NCBI RefSeq assembly: GCF_000003605.2
Contig: NW_003107092.1
Coordinates: 43,735-54,763, forward strand
Length of the DNA: 11,029 bases
Direction of reading: 5' to 3'
Source of the DNA: Saccoglossus kowalevskii
Taxonomy: Eukaryota > Hemichordata > Enteropneusta > Harrimaniidae
Part shown: positions 8,795-11,029 of the stretch, one piece after another
Layout: every line of letters begins with the position of its first letter
Position numbering within the stretch: position 1 is the stretch's first letter
Made by a program: the position numbers and the translations under genes
Notes under the pieces: model-generated
The model's database searches: none
Told to the model about the DNA's origin: nothing
The model's input: only the letters and a program-made list of their open reading frames with translations

Positions 8795-9243
8795 TAGGCT
8801 TCGTTTATCATCTCACGGGTTTTGAGGTGACTCTGGTGCCTATGCAAAGTCAATGATGTAATTTACAGCATTATAACCTGTATCAGAACGATAAATGTAC
8901 ATCACAGCGTTTGTGCAGCGTTGAAACGTGATCTCACCAGGTTATACCAGCGATAGAATTGTTGAATATTACATTTGTGTAGCAGACATTCAGAACCACT
9001 GAAGTTGATTAAATAAACAAGGTTACCAATAGATGGGCAGTGGACCTCTCTCAATAATATGTCTTTTGATATTGCATCATTAACGGAGGTGTTGGTGGGA
9101 AAAGATGATTCTGCGTTCTTGTGGGTTTTTCTTTGGAACTGCCGATAAAGCAAAGTAGGCTAGTTGAATGTTAAATGGGTTTGTCTCGTAGGGACCTAAG
9201 GGTGCACCATAACTCACTTCTCATGTGATGGCCTTATGCAATA
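8795..9243. other. No supported gene
   Basis: The only frame of any length is an 83-codon minus frame (8902-9153) with no recognisable domain. ACCTAAGG at 9194-9201 recurs at 9264-9271, and the surrounding GTCT...ACCTAAGG order is shared, hinting at a degenerate repeat with a period of about 70 bp that runs into the X-box region. Confidence 0.5.
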
Positions 9244-9292
9244 GTTGTCTAGCAACAGTTGCTACCTAAGGTGGTAATTACAAGTTGGCAAC
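9244..9292. promoter_or_regulatory. RFX-type X-box cluster
   Basis: GTTGTCTAGCAAC (9244-9256) fits the RFX/DAF-19 X-box consensus RYYNYY-N-RRNRAC at every position. Its right half is shared with the palindrome TAGCAAC-A-GTTGCTA (9250-9264), which supplies another inverted half-site. A compressed GTTGGCAAC follows at 9284-9292. X-boxes drive ciliary genes across animals when placed near promoters. No exon is visible nearby, so function is inferred from motif only. Confidence 0.35.
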
Positions 9293-9923
9293 AACGGTGG
9301 CAGGTTTGAGTTTTAAACTTTAGTAGTGATAATATCATTGGATGGAGAACAAGGTAGACAGCATAGTCTAGAGTAGATAGTCAATCATGATTTTAACGGT
9401 GTGAACTGTAAAATTCTTGCCTTTTCTTTTTCGAATATGTCATCCCATGACCTTCGACCTGGCTCACTGACACGCAAAACTTTAGCATGGAAGACAAAGA
9501 TTTTAGAAATGTAAAAAACGTCCATCAAATGCTCTGTGTGTGTTATGTTTCTTACTTCTAATTTTATTTTGGCGACGAAAGTGGGCGTGAGTGGATTTGG
9601 CGGGAACAGCATGCTGACTTTCATTTCAAATTGTAGTTTGTTAGCATTTGTCGTAATTTGTGTCGTAATGCGATCTCCAGTTCTAGATTGACATTTTCTT
9701 GTCGTATAGAAACCATCATTACTTTCTGTTCTCTGCTGGTGTACCAAAAAGTATGTTTGAGTGAGGACCTACATTCGTGGTGTCGAATCACGAGATTCTG
9801 ACATCGACATCTTCTTTCGTGATTGTTCCTAGAGCTGGTGGCCTTTTCAAAAGAACGGGCCACTTGTGAGCTTTTGGGGACAGAGCAGGTAAATGCCATA
9901 AACGCCTTAAAATGAAAATATTA
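9293..9923. other. No supported gene; two overlapping minus-strand frames
   Basis: Minus frames of 120 codons (9385-9747) and 92 codons (9621-9899) overlap in different frames and together keep about 500 bp mostly open on one strand. The peptides are basic and carry no motif, signal peptide or membrane segment I recognise. They could be a frameshifted relic of a repeat-encoded protein or chance; I do not call a gene. Confidence 0.4.
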
Positions 9924-10040
9924 AACAACCATTAACACAATACTGAAGCAGACTGGGAATATGCTGCCACTAGGTGGCGCTATGCATTGAATCTAATATA
10001 AATGCTAGAGAGTGTTAGTACGTAGAACAATTAACAGGCA
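9924..10040 (+). repeat. Dispersed repeat, copy 2, with full CTCF-like site
   Basis: Partner of 6922-7056 in the same orientation. It carries GCAGACTGGGAAT (9948-9960), the 9-bp segment ATGCTGCCA absent from copy 1, the identical 14-mer CTAGGTGGCGCTAT (9970-9983), TGAATCTAA, GCTAGAG, and a terminal AGGCA. Outside the 14-mer the copies differ by substitutions and small gaps, so both insertions or duplications are old. Confidence 0.6.
9964..9982 (+). promoter_or_regulatory. CTCF-like binding motif
   Basis: CTGCCACTAGGTGGCGCTA agrees with the bilaterian CTCF motif (core CCASYAGRKGGCGCTA) at every core position, differing from the common human 19-mer only at the loosely specified first two bases and at two tolerated positions. 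CTCF is an 11-zinc-finger insulator and architectural protein whose motif is conserved across Bilateria. The site sits within a dispersed repeat, so it may be repeat sequence that merely resembles the motif. Confidence 0.45.
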
Positions 10041-11029
10041 TGACGATATTTGTGCAGCAATAATCCAAATTTGGAAATAGGGTCATATGTACGAGAATTA
10101 TTCAAAATACAGATAATACACCCTAGAATAAAAAAACACGGTCTGTATAACGCATATGCCGTCGTACGTAATGATGATGTCTTCATGAAAGTATCGACAT
10201 TATATGTTGTGTGTTGTCCTTAATTATAATTTTGTATTTGCTGCATCTTTATTTGTCTTCTTTATATTCCGGGGTTTTAACTTATTTTTTTTTATTTGGA
10301 TTATTTCTTTACAAAATACTGAACACCATTGTTGGCATCTAGCATTCATTATAATTTGATAAGTCATCTCGTTACCTATACGCTTTACGTTTTTATCATG
10401 TTAACCTTCAGACATGATGCAATTTAAACTACTGGTCGGCAATATTTAGCATAAAATCCGTGAGAATGTAATAGCTTGGCTCCGCCTCAGTTTTTTAGTT
10501 TCACTCGAGGGTTCTAACAAACACTCAGTTAAAAATACAATTCAATCATGATTGAGGGTAATTTGACAATTAAGTTGGGGCATAAGGAAACTAATTAAAA
10601 CGCCATGTACTTGCATTACGAATTTTTTTGTATACACTCAATCGAATATAACCACCTCTCGACTTGTCTTAAAGCAACACTATTTTGAAACAATTTCAAA
10701 TGGTTTAAACAACGCCCTCTGTTGGCGGTCGACTAATAACCTGTTTATTGACCATTTGCAATTCACAGACAATTCACGAACACGCAGCATTACATATATA
10801 AATAAGTATTTCAACATCTACATATATAATACGTAATTAATTATTAAATTTGTTTAACATAATGTTATTTTAAGTGATTTTAACGATACGAGGTACGGAA
10901 TTATTCATATTTGATACCATTCAACGTTCAATTACCATAATGCTGTTTGACTTAGTTTACTAATGATTTCTTTAAATATTCTGCGACATTTTGAGGTGGA
11001 TGTCGATGAATGCTTTTATATCTGTGTAT
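10041..11029. other. AT-rich stretch, no gene seen
   Basis: No open frame of note. It contains a pyrimidine run and T9 near 10285-10294, the second ACAATTAAGTTGGGG (10566-10580), an AT-rich patch with two CATATATAA words (about 10795 and 10821) and TAATTAATTATTAA near 10834-10847, and the reverse CTCF-like site listed separately. Confidence 0.6.
10710..10728 (-). promoter_or_regulatory. CTCF-like motif, reverse orientation
   Basis: On the minus strand the site reads CCGCCAACAGAGGGCGTTG. Against CCASYAGRGGGCGC it mismatches at one S position (A) and at the C after GGGCG (T). It is not embedded in a visible copy of the dispersed repeat. Its orientation opposes the site at 9964-9982, so the two face each other across about 730 bp. 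Confidence 0.3.

Noticed and set aside
8537-8856. Frames with repeated FSR/GG-type or PRQ-type peptides on both strands
   Set aside because: They arise from the C-rich quasi-tandem array; codons follow repeat units and no start context or domain supports a gene.

Overview
This window looks like gene-free, AT-rich nuclear DNA from an animal, probably a marine invertebrate. No bacterial or organellar gene layout is present. The longest open frames are about 90 to 130 codons; none shows a recognisable domain, and they overlap on both strands without clear coding character. The window holds simple-sequence repeats ((ATTT)n, (CA)n, GA-rich), a tRNA-derived SINE-like unit, a decayed LINE-like fragment and a pair of diverged dispersed repeats. 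This is what intronic or intergenic DNA of a metazoan looks like. The marine-invertebrate guess (mollusc, lophotrochozoan or invertebrate deuterostome) is inference from repeat style only, and I cannot name a species.

Layout: 1-510 is a minus-strand SINE-like unit with a tRNA-like head (A box and B box both readable). 510-3630 is unannotatable AT-rich DNA with a GA-rich microsatellite near 1.4 kb. 3631-3801 is a nearly pure (ATTT)43 array. 3802-6921 is AT-rich DNA with one chance-like 131-codon frame and a few nested inverted repeats. 6922-7056 and 9924-10040 are two same-orientation copies of one dispersed repeat; each carries a CTAGGTGGCGCTA block that matches the animal CTCF core motif, and the second copy has a nearly complete CTCF site. 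7599-7951 is a frameshifted remnant resembling the endonuclease-to-reverse-transcriptase linker of a non-LTR retrotransposon. 8028-8168 clusters a triple TGACCTA array (nuclear-receptor DR1 spacing), a perfect TGACGTCA element and a GC box. 8406-8794 is the most unusual structure: a short array of C-rich, self-complementary units bounded by a poly-C inverted repeat and an 8-bp direct repeat, so it has the anatomy of a non-autonomous transposon. 9244-9292 holds an RFX-type X-box overlapping a 15-bp palindrome. A reverse-oriented CTCF-like site lies at 10710-10728.

No set of genes works together here. The regulatory calls are motif matches read by eye; they show that a site could bind, not that it does. 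The candidate systems worth following are the poly-C-ended element and the dispersed repeat that carries a CTCF-like core.
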